DNA of 64,000 nt from Entoloma clypeatum (lineage: Eukaryota > Basidiomycota > Agaricomycetes > Agaricales > Entolomataceae): contig OY751496.1 of the NCBI GenBank assembly GCA_963565915.1, positions 2,232,001 to 2,296,000 of the forward strand. Direction: 5' to 3'. The notes under the pieces are model-generated. The model worked only from the letters and a program-made list of their open reading frames with translations, searched no databases and was not told the origin of the DNA. Made by a program: the position numbers and the translations under genes. This document shows, piece after piece, positions 45,255 to 55,994 of this stretch (positions are counted from its first letter, which is position 1; the number at the start of each line of letters is the position of its first letter).

Positions 45255-45789
45255 TGTCATAACCATACGATTCACATCCGACTTATCCGACGACTCCGAC
45301 ATTTCATCCGCTCCGACATCCGCTCCAACAACATTCTATTTATATTGAATATACTTCTACTACGTAACATCTCAACCATACTTACAAGTAGACATATGTT
45401 GTTCACTTTTCATTTGTTACTCTCCGTACTCCGAATGTTCCGATGGTCAACTCCAATATCTGCACATCACTTATAGTAATGCTGATCATTCTAGTCTACT
45501 ATAAATAGTGTACAAACCTGTCGTAGAACCTCAGTTCAAATATCATATGTTACACCTCATTCGCATCCGTCTCTACTTGCCTTTGAGCATTCTCTCCGTC
45601 ACCTCCGCTCATCCGCTCATCCGACATCCGCCAATCCGAAATCGAGGACCACATCAAAGAGTGGGGCGCAACGCACAAGTTGAAGCCAGGTCCTTTCTGC
45701 CAACGTTGCACTTACCGCATTCCACTCCTCCGCTACTCCGCTCCGACTCGTCCGACGTTTTCCGACGTTGAGAAACACGCTACGTGACA
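45255..45789 (+). repeat. Element E 3' LTR
   Basis: 535 bp, identical in layout with one GCTCATCC unit fewer; followed by CAATC. Confidence 0.95.
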
Positions 45790-46080
45790 CAATCGTCAAA
45801 TCGTGTTATCTATCGGTCGTATTGGTCATTGTTGTGTTTGCAAAGTCTTGTTGGTTTGGAAATCACAAACCTCGGTTCATTATCTATTGAGAACTATCTC
45901 TAAGTCTTGTTCGAGACTTATTGAGCCATCGCTAAGCGAGTTATTCAATTGTTGTTTGGAAGAGTCGCATCCTAAGTGATCCCACTCATCACCCCGAACT
46001 ATATCGATTGAGAAGTACGCTTCGCGAGACTTGTTCAGTCTTCGTTGTTGTGTTTGGTGTTTGTGTGTGTGATAGAGATA
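45790..46080 (+). repeat. Element G 5' LTR, second segment
   Basis: Starts with the second CAATC and continues GTCAAATCGTGTTATC, matching 58362 onward, until the Tc1-like element at 46081. Confidence 0.9.
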
Positions 46081-47699
46081 CAGTGCCTCACAAAACTGAT
46101 TCAATGTTTGCTACTTTGTGAATACCTTCAAAATAACTTTGCAAATAATGCCAATCAAAAGAAGGTATTGGTACCTGGTTAAAAGCCCTGCTTCAGGACT
46201 CTCGGAATCTGCAATAATTATGTAATTCCCATAAAGAATGATCAATGTATGATCAAATTACTCCAGGGACTCATTGAATCAGTTTTGTGAGTATGTACAA
46301 TAAATACAGTATTTTATACTTTAGTACTTGGTATTACCCCCCTTAGCTTTGATTACTGCCTCTACCCTTCTTGGCATACTTTCTATCAGGTTTTGATACA
46401 CTTCTGGCTCTATATTATTCCACACCTCTGCTGCTCTGTCCCAAATCTCCCAGACTCCCTTGGATGGTGTTGAATATTCATTCAACTTCCTTTTAATATG
46501 AACCCAGAGGTGTTCAATAGGATTGAGGTCTGGGAACTGTGCAGGCCAATCCAGCAGAGCAATATTCTTGCTGTCCATCCATTTTTTGGCCTTCTTGGAG
46601 ATGTGCTTGGGGTCATTGTCCTGCTGAAAAATGATCTCCTCTTCAGAGATTCCACTCTCCTCCATGCTGGGCAGCAAATTGTCCTCCAAAATGGACACAT
46701 ACTGATCAGCATCCATCCTCCTCTCAACCTCTGCAAGTCTCCCCACACCTTCCCAACCCATACAACCTCAAACCATAATATTTCCTCCCCCAAACTTGAC
46801 TGTGCCCTGAACCTCTCTTTCAATAAGCCCCTCACCCTTCTTTTTCCAGACCCATTCCTTGCCATCTGACCCAAACCTGTTGATTTCGGTCTCATCTGAC
46901 CAAATGACCCTCTTCCAGTCCTCCACTGTCCATTCCCTGTGCTTCATAGCAAATGCCAGCCACCTCTTCCAATGTATGGCCTTTAAGAAAGGTCTTTTCT
47001 TCTTTGTTACAGCCTTGAATTCATGTTTTCTGAGAACCCTTCTCACAGTTTCTGGGGAGACAGGATTGGAGATGACAGTGTTGATGTGTTTGGTAGCCTG
47101 CACAGCATTGGAGGCTCTCCCTGAGGTGATTTGTGAAAGTATGTTTTGTGTGTTGGTGGGAGAAAGCTTGGATGGACAACCACCAGAAGAGAGATTGCGA
47201 TGAGGAAGAAGATTCTGAAGCACTCTGGAGACAGTTGGTTGGCTGACACCCAGGTTAGAGGCAATATGACGAGTGGAGTGACCATTGGAGGCCAGAGAAA
47301 AAATGTTTTCCTTGTGGGAAGAGGAGATAGGGCGCATGATTAATTATGGAGGCTGTTGAGATTGGATTCTTCTTATACAACTTTCCTTGACAACCCATCA
47401 GGGTTCTATTCAAGTTCCATCAGTAAGTCATGACAACTGGTTACCATACAACCAGTGAAGCATTTGATTCTGATAATTGCCATAGGTACTCACAAAACTG
47501 ATTCAATGAGTTGCTGATTTAATTTAATCATATCTCCATGGATTCTGATCTAAATCATATGATTCCTTTATATTCTGAAAGCCCTGAAGTAGGGCTTTCA
47601 ATTATATACCAAAGGTTTAATTCAATTGGTATTCTTTGCAGAGTTATCTTGAAGATATTCAAAAAGCAACAAACATTGAATCAGTTTTGTGAGGCACTG
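46081..47699 (-). mobile_element. Tc1/mariner element with 213-bp inverted ends, TA target
   Basis: 1619 bp. Outer ends read CAGTGCCTCACAAAACTGAT and match for 30 bases; TA flanks both sides (46079-46080, 47700-47701). The inverted similarity extends to 46293 and 47487, where an inner copy of the same motif appears in reverse (ATTGAATCAGTTTTGTGAG). The empty site GATAGAGATATCACTCG is preserved at about 58640 in the other LTR of element G. Confidence 0.95.
46321..47337 (-). pseudogene. Tc1-type DD34E transposase with one nonsense codon
   Basis: Cut-and-paste transposase. N-terminal helix-turn-helix region: NGHSTRHIASNLGVSQPTVS, then SPETVRRVLRKHEFKAVTKK. Catalytic residues: Asp in VIWSDETEINRFG, Asp in FQQDNDPKHISK, Glu in DLNPIEHLW, with 34 residues between the last two. 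The block normally ending VMVWGC reads IMV-stop-GCM, a TGG-to-TGA change at 46768-46770. With this one codon repaired the frame would be complete (about 338 residues, normal for the family), so inactivation is recent. Confidence 0.93.
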
Positions 47700-47701
47700 T
47701 A

Positions 47702-47740
47702 TCACTCGCGCTCATCCCCAGACTCACTTCCTTCGTTTCA
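47702..47740 (+). repeat. Element G 5' LTR, third segment
   Basis: The last about 40 bases after the Tc1-like insertion (TCACTCGCGCTCATCCCCAG...), equal to about 58649-58687. Confidence 0.9.
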
Positions 47741-47742
47741 TC

Positions 47743-47759
47743 TGGAGCCCACCGCGAGG
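47743..47759 (+). other. Element G putative primer-binding site
   Basis: TGGAGCCCACCGCGAGG lies two bases after the 5' LTR. Its complement ends in CCA and has the geometry of a tRNA 3' end. The tRNA species was not identified. Confidence 0.5.
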
Positions 47760-47872
47760 GGTGGTTCTAAAAACAAGAGTTTAACTCTATATTGGTTCGC
47801 TATTGTCCCTTTCAAGGAATTCAGCGATAGCTCTCGCTGGAGAGATAACCCCGTCCTCTTCAAGCACAACTG

Positions 47873-48343
47873 GTGTCACACCAAGAAGCGATACAAACCC
47901 TTGCAGTCAGCATGCTCATGGAAAGTGAAATGGCCAAGCACAACCAGTGGATTGCTATGTTCAATAGCGGTCTTGCACAACTGTTTGCTCCATCGCTAAA
48001 TGCTGTTCAGCAACTCTATTATAATCTTGATACATATGCACCACTTCGCGGTGCTATGCCATTGATACCCATCCCTTATACCCCTGTTCAGAGCTATTCA
48101 ATGTCTGGAACATTGAATCCAGTTGCTTATAATGTGGCAATGCCTGTGAATTGGACCGCGATGCAAAGGCAGTATGACAACATTGCAGTCACACCAGTGC
48201 AGCAGCTGCTACCTGTTCAGAACAATCTCGAGAGTACTGTGGAGAGCCTCGCGATGCAGGACAGCCTGATCGCGATGGCTAAGGCAATGCAGAACATAAG
48301 TCAGTTTGTCTCTGACGACATTGCAAATGACTTGGATTTTTAG
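47873..48343 (+). CDS. Element G ORF1 (156 residues, unknown)
   Basis: Starts MSHQEAIQTLAVSMLMESEM. Hydrophobic and Gln/Asn-rich with VNWTAMQRQYDNIAVTPVQQ; ends VSDDIANDLDF. No zinc knuckle or protease is visible. The position next to the primer site is where gag would be, so a gag-like or packaging role is possible but unproven. The next ORF opens in the -1 frame directly at the stop. Confidence 0.5.
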   Translation: MSHQEAIQTLAVSMLMESEMAKHNQWIAMFNSGLAQLFAPSLNAVQQLYYNLDTYAPLRGAMPLIPIPYTPVQSYSMSGTLNPVAYNVAMPVNWTAMQRQYDNIAVTPVQQLLPVQNNLESTVESLAMQDSLIAMAKAMQNISQFVSDDIANDLDF

Positions 48344-48345
48344 AG

Positions 48346-49716
48346 AGCTCAAGGAAGGCGAAGCAGATTCTAGCGAAGTCAAGGGTTGCTAGGAATCATG
48401 CCAAACCGCCGGAGAAGCAATCTAGAGACAGGAAACCCTATAGTGAGATAGAAAACGAAAATGATATTGATACAGTTGATAAGCCAGAGCCTCTATCGAC
48501 GTTGAAGCCATTGACCAAGATGAGGCTTGGCACCCCTAAAAATAGTGACAGAGCAGTCGATAGCAATGATGTCACTTCACGGAAAGTGAATTTACACTTT
48601 GGAGATGATTCTGAAGTCGCATTTGTTTCACTTGGCAATATTCGGCAACCTGATTGCGAAGCCTTCCCTGACGTCAATAAAATTGGACCGGTACTTTGCA
48701 GTAAGGCACCTATTGATGATCAATCAAATGGTGTGGCCATCTCGAAGGATCTCGCGATGCCCATAACCATTACTCTCAGTGATTTGCTAGGAGTGGACAA
48801 AACAGTTCAGAATGATTTACGAACGTTATTGACTAGAAAGCGAGATTTGGCGAATGATTATGCATTCAGTCTACTAGATTCAATGGATAACACTCCATTA
48901 TCTTATTGCGGTCGCTCTACTGATGTCGAAGATGTTGTTAATAGTGATGAATTATTGTTTGCAGTCATGGAACAAACTGTAAGCAATGCATCGGTCAATG
49001 TAGCAGCCATATCAGATTCTGTTCTACAGGATTGTGAGACTATTCTGCCACCCAAGGAAGCATCTAAGCATGTGTGCATCGCAGAGGAGCTGGAGACGCT
49101 TCGCAAAGTTGGTTTAGTGATCACAAAGAGTGTGGAGAAGCAATGTATGTTTGAAAGTACTTTCAAAATTGTTTCGACATGCAGGAAAGTTGTTATTGAT
49201 CTTGAACTACCTTGGGACCCTGATATATCGGTCTCACAGAGTCTTCGCGAGGCTGTTCCAGTAATCGAGAGCAATGCTGCGAAGGGATTGTACTCAAAGA
49301 ATAGTTTGCAAGATGTCTCAATGTCCAAGAAAGTTGCTATTGATCTTGAGCTACCTTGGGATCCTGATATACCGGTCTCACAGAGTCTTCACGAGGCTGT
49401 TCCAGTAATCGAGAGCAATGCTGTGAAGGGATTGTACTCAAAGAATAGTTTGCAAGATGTCTCGATGTCCAAGGAAGTTGCTATTGATCTTGAGCTACCT
49501 TGGGATCCTGATATATCAATATTGCAGAGCCTTCATGAGGCTAGTTCAGTGATTGCTAGAGGTGCAAAGGAGCGATGTATCTTGGGCAATGGATGCCAGA
49601 TCTTCATGATGCTTAAAGTGGTCGCTCTTGATCTCAGACTACCTTGGGATCCTGATATATTGACCTATATGAAAAGTGTGAATAAAGAGATGGGGAAATT
49701 GCCAGGTTTGACTTGA
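48346..49716 (+). CDS. Element G ORF2 with 48-residue tandem repeats (unknown)
   Basis: Open from about 48346 (SSRKAKQILAKSRVARNHAK, basic) with the first good ATG at 48502 (MKPLTKMRLGTPKNSDRAVD); stop 49716. The C-terminal third is a tandem repeat of period 144 bases with the core DLELPWDPDI (four occurrences; the last reads DLRLPWDPDI), followed by SQSL-EAVPVIESNA-KGLYSK. I recognise no domain. Intact repeats without frame damage suggest the ORF was translated until recently or expanded by recent duplication. Confidence 0.5.
   Translation, partial: SSRKAKQILAKSRVARNHAKPPEKQSRDRKPYSEIENENDIDTVDKPEPLSTLKPLTKMRLGTPKNSDRAVDSNDVTSRKVNLHFGDDSEVAFVSLGNIRQPDCEAFPDVNKIGPVLCSKAPIDDQSNGVAISKDLAMPITITLSDLLGVDKTVQNDLRTLLTRKRDLANDYAFSLLDSMDNTPLSYCGRSTDVEDVVNSDELLFAVMEQTVSNASVNVAAISDSVLQDCETILPPKEASKHVCIAEELETLRKVGLVITKSVEKQCMFESTFKIVSTCRKVVIDLELPWDPDISVSQSLREAVPVIESNAAKGLYSKNSLQDVSMSKKVAIDLELPWDPDIPVSQSLHEAVPVIESNAVKGLYSKNSLQDVSMSKEVAIDLELPWDPDISILQSLHEASSVIARGAKERCILGNGCQIFMMLKVVALDLRLPWDPDILTYMKSVNKEMGKLPGLT
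49189..49690 (+). repeat. 144-bp tandem repeat, about 3.5 copies
   Basis: The unit starting GTTG(C/T)TATTGATCTTGA occurs at 49189, 49333, 49477 and (diverged) 49621, always 144 bases apart. The second and third units are nearly identical. Confidence 0.9.
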
Positions 49717-49719
49717 AAT

Positions 49720-50286
49720 GTGTGGACCTGGATGATGTGGTATCTAGACACCAATCAAAAGGGTCCCCTAGCAAAGATTGAACGTCGAAAGGATCCTGAC
49801 ATTGTGATGCATAGAGGTCACGTCTCTGAAGCATTGCAAGCAGGCCTCCAAATTTTGCGAGACATGTATTCACATATTGATAAATATAACTTGTTGTGCA
49901 ATGTAATTTCCTTCCAGGATACCATTAGAGGCATGCATTGTGAAGCATCTGAGGCATTTTGCGAGGCTAGTAGAGATAGTGCAATACAGGTTTCTGAGGG
50001 ACAACTTCTCTCAACGGTATCTGACAGTCATGGTCATGTTGGGGGGCTGGAATTGCTTCGAGATGCCAAGAAGAAGTTGAAACGGTACAACCCAGAAATT
50101 GCGAAGGATAGGGACTGGGTCTCTGACATGTCTAGAGCAGGCATTCAAATTTCGCGAAATGTGTATTTGCATATTGATGCCTATAGCCTGTTAGATCTTG
50201 AGAACTGTTTAGAGGCAGATTTAAAGACATGTATTGTGAGGCATTTTGTGATGTTATTAGAGATGGAAGGAGACATTTTCTCATGA
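49720..50286 (+). CDS. Element G ORF3 (188 residues, unknown)
   Basis: Same frame family as ORF2 but after its stop. It contains KDPDIVMHRGHVSEALQAGL and, about 300 bases later, a related KDRDWVSDMSRAGIQISRNV, so a second, longer and more diverged repeat type is present. It may be the decayed continuation of ORF2. No domain recognised. Confidence 0.35.
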   Translation: MWTWMMWYLDTNQKGPLAKIERRKDPDIVMHRGHVSEALQAGLQILRDMYSHIDKYNLLCNVISFQDTIRGMHCEASEAFCEASRDSAIQVSEGQLLSTVSDSHGHVGGLELLRDAKKKLKRYNPEIAKDRDWVSDMSRAGIQISRNVYLHIDAYSLLDLENCLEADLKTCIVRHFVMLLEMEGDIFS

Positions 50287-50688
50287 TGGTATCTAGTGAT
50301 AGTAAGCATGTTGAACAACTGAAATGGCTTCGCAAGAAGGAATTGAGTTGGTATTGTTGTGGAATTGCGAGACCAGTCAGAGATTCCAGTAAATTGACTC
50401 GAGATTGTGTGGATAATGTATCTTTGGCTGGAGTCAGAAATGTCGAGAGGTATTGCTGTGCAAATTGATCACGAGATCAAGGAGCATCTTCGCGAGACTA
50501 GTAATGGCATGAACTGTTGAAATATGTGTCTTGAGAAATAGTTGCTATGATGATTCAACTGGGAGAGTTGATATTTTAGTGTGGGGGAGAGAGACTGGCC
50601 ACCTGTTGGCTCCAGAACCTTCTGCGATGCTTGATATGCATTAGATATCAGTCAAACTTGGTTAAGGTTGATGAATCAATAAGGTGCT
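50287..50688 (+). other. Element G internal region before C2
   Basis: Decayed coding-like sequence with scraps similar to ORF3, then a purine tract TTTTAGTGTGGGGGAGAGA (about 50575-50593) almost equal to the true polypurine tract at 57400. No supported gene. Confidence 0.5.
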
Positions 50689-50977
50689 TGTTGAGGCGAC
50701 GCTAAGTCAAACGACGTTGCGAGCCCAAACTTAGGAACGAAGTGGAAAGATGATAAGAGAACTGTATTGCCAAGAGACCCAGCGGGAATCTCAAGAGAAC
50801 AAGCTATCGAATACAAGTGAAAGTACCCTACTTATATATGTAAATTCCATGAGGCTGCGTTGTGGCAGCATCATGCTGCGCAATAATGATAAGATGTCCT
50901 CATGTATGATATGATGCAGATAAGATAAGATCGAGATAAGATAAGATAAAGTGAAAGGTGAAAATATGATCATAACA
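50689..50977 (-). repeat. C2 3' LTR
   Basis: 289 bp; differs from the C1 3' LTR by one position near its end (GCGTCG against GTGTCG). Confidence 0.95.
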
Positions 50978-50988
50978 TTACTCCCTTT

Positions 50989-53900
50989 CTAGATCTCGAC
51001 TTCCAGGCAAGATATGATGTCGTCCGGGGTGTCTGTGAAATTCTCATATGGTTTAAATTCCAATCCTTCAAAGATGTTTGCGCGTAAGCGCCGGGGTGCA
51101 TTCGGGTTTAATTTAAAGAAGTCCTCCACCGCTTCCTTGGCATGTTCTAGGTGATCCTCGGGTTCCCACGTGTTGTGGTCCTGAGTCAGACCCTCCCATT
51201 GCACTAAATATTCCAGCTTCCCTCTCTTCAACCTTGAGTCAATAACTTTAGCGACATTGTACTCCTCTTCGCCATTGATAACTATTGGGTTTGGTGCCTG
51301 CACCCTTTGTGATATAAATAGTGGTTCTTTAAATAATCGGACCTGTGATACATTGATGACCGGGTGGATTTTCCAAGTTTTTGGTAATTTAAGTTCTACA
51401 GCGTGTGACAAAATGATTTGGGTTATGGTATAGGGTCCAATCCATCGTTCGGCAAGTTTCTTTAAGGGTCGGTTCAACTTTAGGTCTTTAGTCGATAATT
51501 AAACTTTGTCGCCAACTTTGTAAACTGGTGCATCACCCCGTTTCAGGTTCGCATACCGTTCCATCTCTTCTCGTGCTTTTACTAGCGCTGCTTCTGCCTC
51601 CTCATGAATCTTCTTCATTCGCTCTGTGAATTCTTTTGCCGGTTCTGACTTTTCTGCCCTCCGAGGTTCTACGCCCATCCTAGGGTTAAACCCATAATTT
51701 ACATAGAACAGTGAAAACTGAGTTGCCGTGTGAATTTTATTATTATAGGCGAACTCCGCGGTTGCCATCCATTCGGGCCAATCTGTTTGCCGATGGGAAA
51801 TAAATGATCTTAGATATTGCTCCAACTCCTGGTTGATGTGTTCTGTCTGTCCGTCTGTTTGCGGATGATACGCCATTGATAATTTAGTTGTGATCCCCAA
51901 TATTTTATTTAGTTCCTTCATAAATATTGCCGCAAATTGTGGTCCTTGGTCTGATGTTAACGATTCCGGCAGTCCATGAAGTTTCCAGACTTCGTCCCGA
52001 TATAGTTTAGCTAATCCTTCTGCTGAGACTTCATCACGTGTTTTGATAAAGTGTGATTGCTTTGTTGATCTGCAAGCCACAACTAATACTGTGTTGTACC
52101 CCTGAGCTTCTGGAAGTCCTACAATAAAATCTGCTGTAACATGTTTCCATGGTCCTGCATGTTCTGTGTTTGCTTTTAATTTACTGGCTAGCGGTTGAGG
52201 CACGTTTTTTGATCATTGACATCTGTCGCAGCCCTCGACGTATGCTTTGACCATGTTTGTAATACTAGGCCACCAATAATTACGTGTAACCAATTCCAGG
52301 GTCTTCCACTGCCCTGGGTGTCCAGCAACTGGGTTGTCGTGGTGTAATTTAATTATTTCCCCCCTGAGTTCCTGACTTTTCGGAACATAAACTTTTCCTT
52401 GATGTAACCAGAGTCCCTGCTCTTCGTGCCATTCATCTGCACGCAATGTTTTGGTATTTGTCTTTTTTAACTCTTCCACTGCTTTCAATACTTGTTCATC
52501 AAACTCCTTGGCATCCCTGATGCATTTTAATAGTTTACTTTCTTGTCCATCAATAAGTATGTGACCTCGATCCATTGCTCGCAAGTGGAAGTATTCGGGT
52601 TTTAATAATGTTACGTCTTTATTGTCATTTTCCACCCCCTTTCTATGATCAACCCTTCTCGAAAGAGCATCCGCCTTTCCCATTGAGGTGCCAGCCTTGT
52701 GTATTAATTTGAAATTGAAACGTGTTAGATACAACGCCCAGCGTGCTTGTCTGTGATTAAGCTTTCGTCCTTTCATGAAGTACTCGAGGTTTTTATGATC
52801 GGTCCAGATCTCGACCTCATGTTTGGCTCCTTCAAGGTGGTGTCTCCATGCTTCTAGCGCTCGAATTATGCCCAGCATTTCTTTATCATGTACATCGTAA
52901 TTTCGTTCCACATCATTCAATCCTTTAGATAGAAAGGCACATGGCCTCCATTTCTCATCCTCACATTCCATAGATAGAATTGCTCCTGTAGCAAAGTCCG
53001 ATGTGTCTGATTCTACTCTCAACTTCCGATCCGGATCGGGAGATACTAATATAGGTGCTTCCGTAAATAATTTCTTTAGCATATCAAACGCTTCCTCCTG
53101 TTCCTCTTTCCAATTCCAGATTGTTTCTTTTCTTGTTAATTTATGTAATGGCCCTGCCACTTTAGAGAAGTCTTTGACAAATCTTCGATAGAAATTGGCC
53201 AATCCTAGAAACGACTGGACTTCTTTGACTTTTGTTGGTTTCGGCCATTGTTTGATGGCATCTACTTTTGAAGGATCCATTCGAATTCCATCTTTCCCAA
53301 TAATCAACCCTAAGAACTCTATTTCGTCTTTGTCAAAGAAACATTTTCCTGGTTTTAAGAATAAGTCGTTTTTCCGTAATCTTTTTAGAATTTCCTCCAC
53401 GATTTCACTGTGTCCTTTTTCTCCTTCAGTTGCCACCAATATATCATCAATATAGATAACTACGTCTCCTTGATCAATCAAGTCTCTAAATATGTCGTTC
53501 ATCATGGTTTGAAATGTGCTTGGGGAATTATTTAATCCGAAGAACATAACTGTTGGTTCAAAGGCTCCATCTGGGGTTGTAAATGCCGCTTTCCACTCAT
53601 CTCCTTCTTTGATGCATACATTGTTGTATCCCCATCTGAGGTCCATTTTGGTAAACTTTTTCTTTCCCTTTAATTTATCGATCAATTCCAGAATCAACGG
53701 AAGTGGATAATTATTGCGAACGGTCCAGCTGTTAATATGTCGGTAATCCTGTACCATTCGTTTCTTTCCATCTTTTTTGGGTATAAAGAATACTGGCGAA
53801 GTTTGTGGTGACTTGGTAGGTTGAATATATCCTTTGCGTAATTGATTGTTTACAAATTCGGATACTTCTTTCCTTTCATCTGGTGACAGGGGATAGACTT

Positions 53901-54876
53901 TGGCCTTTTTTGGTACGAAATCTGGTTTTAAGTCTATAGCGTGATCCCATGGTTTCCTGACTGGTAATCTCTCTGATGCTTTCTTTTCAAATACTGATAG
54001 ATATTTGTGATATTTCTGGGGGACAACCTGTTCCACCGGTACTTCATCTGAGGGTTCTCCCTTAGCTGCCCTGAGCATGTGGATTACTTCCTCCTTCACT
54101 TCTTCCTCATTTCCTTCTACTACTTCTTCCATTCTTCCACCCCATCTGGTCCTTGCAGTTTTATTTAAGTAACATGTTCGACACATGCCACATTCTTCTG
54201 GACATCTTGATAATTTAATTTCCGCTTTTTCCCAATTGATTTCTGGATTATGATGTTTCAGCCAAGTATGTCCAATGATAATTTTAGCTTTTCCTAGGTT
54301 GCATGCTTCAAACACTGCTATCTCCACATGTCCTTTATACCGCATAGCCATGACTGCTTCATGCGTGATCGAACCTCCTTGGTTAAGCGTGCCATCAATG
54401 TTGTAGACCCAAATGGGGAAAGGTAGTTCCCTTAATTTAATGTTGTTCTTTTTGGCGAAGTCCAGATCTATGAACATTCCTGTCGCCCCTGAGTCTAATA
54501 ATGCTTCAACATCAAATGCGTGTTTGTCCTGCAACGTTTCCAGCGTGATTTTCATCATAAGCTCCTTTTCCACAGAAGCGGATCGAATAAAAGATGGTTC
54601 CCCCATAGAGTCCGTTTGCCTAGTTAAGTTATCTGATTCTTCGCAACAGGGAATTAAGCATTCATCCGTAGGGGACAAACCAAGCCTTGTTGCCGAGGGC
54701 TCCCCAATGATATAGTTTACAAGCATATCTAAGTCCGATTCATCTGTGCTATTTTTTTGGGTTTTTACCTTTTTGGGTTTGTCCAATAGTATTTTATTGT
54801 ATGTAACTGCTGCGTCCGTAAGCTTTTGAAACCAAGAATTTACAGTGTCTTTATGTATGTAAGAGTCTATAGGCAA
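50989..54876 (-). pseudogene. C2 pol with the same two stops as C1
   Basis: Protease to chromodomain as in C1. TGA at 52213-52215 (after CDRCQ) and TAA at 51499-51501 (after GDKV) are at the same codons as in C1, so the damage predates the separation of the two copies or was copied between them. Confidence 0.93.
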
Positions 54877-54911
54877 TTGTTCATATTGATTTGTCAGAGC
54901 CAGCGGGGGAA

Positions 54912-55994
54912 TTACTGGTTGACGTTTACAAAATCCTGCTGTGCTGCAGCCTGTCCGTTGTTCTGAGTCGGTTGTCCCTGCCGTCCATTATTAGCTTGGC
55001 GCGCTTGACGCCTCGCGTTGATTTGTCTCAAAATTTCCTCCTCCTCTTGTTTGTCGATCTGTTCGATCATTGCTGCTTGTACCCTGCGCTGCGGCCATCT
55101 GCAATCTCGGGCAAAATGCCCCTGTCCGCCGCAGTTATAACAATTACCAGGAGCGCGTCTCTGGTTCCTATCGATGTCCATTGCATTTGGATCCCGTTGT
55201 GGTTGCTGCTGTTGTTGTTGTTGAGGACGGTACCCCCCATTCTGTTGTTGCCCAAAGGGCCTCTGTTGCTGCTGTTGTCCATATGCGGGCCGATTGCCCC
55301 ATGTGTTATGTTGTTGTCCAAAGTTATTGCCAGTCCTCATGCCTGGTCTTGCTGTGAAGGTCTCTTCCGCTCTGCCAATTGCCAAAATTTCTTCACAGGT
55401 GCCCTGCACCATGGACTTCCTCCTCCCTTGCTGGAAGAGTTGTTGCATGATAGATTCCTTGGCATTCCTTTCCAAAAGGGTTACACCGTGCCTTTCCTCA
55501 ATCTTGCCCTTGATCACCAGGGTCCCAAATTGCGTAATCCAATCATCGGTCTTCATTGAACCTTGCTTAAAGCTCTCGATTTTGGATCGGGCCCATTCGA
55601 TCTCAGTGGTGGGACGAAACCTCGTTGTGATTTCACCAACTAGCTCTCGGTATGTTGGCCAATCTTCTGATTCCATACATTGATTCAAACGGGTTTCCCC
55701 ATAAACTCCTGCCGTGGAACCGTCCAATCGTGACCACACTGCAATGCACACTTCTTCTTCTCCATTGAATAGTTCTCGGTTGACCCTGAGCCATGCGAGC
55801 ATCGTAGTCCACCATACTGTGAACATTGCTTTGGATCCATTGTATTTGCCGGGATCCGCGGCGACTTCTAATTTCCTTCCATGATTGTTGTTTTGTGGGG
55901 GGGGGTGATTGAACAGTGGTATCGGAGGTAAGGGTGATGGTGCGTGGTGGTGTTCAAATTCTTCGTCGAATTGGGCATTGGTGCCTTCGGCCAT
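54912..55994 (-). CDS. C2 Gag
   Basis: 360 residues, identical to the C1 Gag, with one knuckle CYNCGGQGHFARDC and Gln-rich flanks. Intact. Confidence 0.93.
   Translation of the reverse strand: MAEGTNAQFDEEFEHHHAPSPLPPIPLFNHPPPQNNNHGRKLEVAADPGKYNGSKAMFTVWWTTMLAWLRVNRELFNGEEEVCIAVWSRLDGSTAGVYGETRLNQCMESEDWPTYRELVGEITTRFRPTTEIEWARSKIESFKQGSMKTDDWITQFGTLVIKGKIEERHGVTLLERNAKESIMQQLFQQGRRKSMVQGTCEEILAIGRAEETFTARPGMRTGNNFGQQHNTWGNRPAYGQQQQQRPFGQQQNGGYRPQQQQQQQPQRDPNAMDIDRNQRRAPGNCYNCGGQGHFARDCRWPQRRVQAAMIEQIDKQEEEEILRQINARRQARQANNGRQGQPTQNNGQAAAQQDFVNVNQ

Larger units (their letters stand above)
38501..45789 (+). mobile_element. Chromovirus E with antisense accessory gene, TSD CAATC
   Basis: 7289 bp. 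LTRs 38501-39043 (543 bp) and 45255-45789 (535 bp), TGTCATAACC...CTACGTGACA. The size difference is one 8-bp unit (GCTCATCC), with about three substitutions. CAATC lies at 38496-38500 and 45790-45794, and the uninterrupted site CTTGTCAATCGTCAAATCG exists in the 3' LTR of element G near 58353. Gag and pol are on the plus strand; a spliced gene on the minus strand occupies the space between pol and the 3' LTR. Confidence 0.97.

Noticed and set aside
49189..49690. CRISPR-like array
   Set aside because: Units are 144 bases, contiguous without spacers and coding; this is a tandem protein repeat in a fungal retroelement.
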